Below are positions 60,988 through 64,000 of a DNA stretch of 64,000 nt, in pieces (position 1 is the stretch's first letter; each line of letters begins with the position of its first letter). The notes beneath the pieces were generated by a model. The model saw only the letters and a list, made by a program, of their open reading frames with translations, did no database searches and had not been told where the DNA came from. Origin of the DNA: Buxus sempervirens (lineage: Eukaryota > Streptophyta > Magnoliopsida > Buxales > Buxaceae); the NCBI GenBank assembly GCA_947561395.2, contig OX387182.1, positions 8,542,595 through 8,606,594 of the forward strand, given 5' to 3'. A program made the translations under genes and the position numbers.

Positions 60988-64000
<3,013 letters not shown>

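Overview
The window is plant nuclear DNA, most likely from a dicot. It holds two spliced plant-type receptor kinase genes set in nested transposable elements. There is nothing bacterial or organellar in it. All identifications come from reading the sequence; no database was searched.

Layout. (1) 1-29357: a head-to-tail array of nearly identical Ty3/gypsy LTR retrotransposons of the Tat lineage, coding on the minus strand. It is arranged internal region (element A, cut by the window start) - LTR (11765-14036) - internal region (element B) - LTR (27086-29357), with a repeat period of 15320-15321 bp. Each internal region carries gag, protease, reverse transcriptase, RNase H, a second archaeal-type RNase H and integrase. 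A further ORF runs antisense between integrase and the 3' LTR. (2) 29358-37481: a huge inverted repeat with arms of about 3.33 kb. A 199-bp tandem array lies in the loop, and both arms carry a remnant resembling the N-terminus of a MULE transposase. The retrotransposon array sits in the outer part of its left arm. (3) 37482-39453: small inverted-repeat elements (MITEs) and the promoter side of gene 1. (4) 39454-42522: a complete six-exon G-type lectin S-receptor-like kinase gene (842 codons deduced). (5) 42523-60987: its 3' flank, MITEs, a candidate Helitron end, a solo LTR with target-site duplication (44283-47071), a hAT-type MITE, a LINE-type RNase H fragment, a copia-like LTR, and a truncated third Tat element on the plus strand (49530-57846) whose leader is split by a second solo LTR (52684-55581). 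After these comes a second copy of the receptor-kinase 3' flank with a glycosyltransferase pseudogene. (6) 60988 to the end: a second, paralogous receptor kinase gene, cut by the window inside its last exon.

How it fits together. The two receptor kinases are tandem duplicates sharing exon structure, 5' leader and 3' flank. The extra flank copy at 57846 implies that a further gene unit was once present between them. The Tat elements share a tRNA-Arg-type primer-binding site, a TATA box, a splice donor after the presumed transcription start, and clusters of short palindromes in both U3 and leader. The palindrome sequence differs between elements but matches within each one. The A/B array looks very young, with three substitutions between its two LTRs, yet both copies carry the same breaks in protease/RT, so it probably moved with proteins supplied in trans or decayed before it was duplicated.
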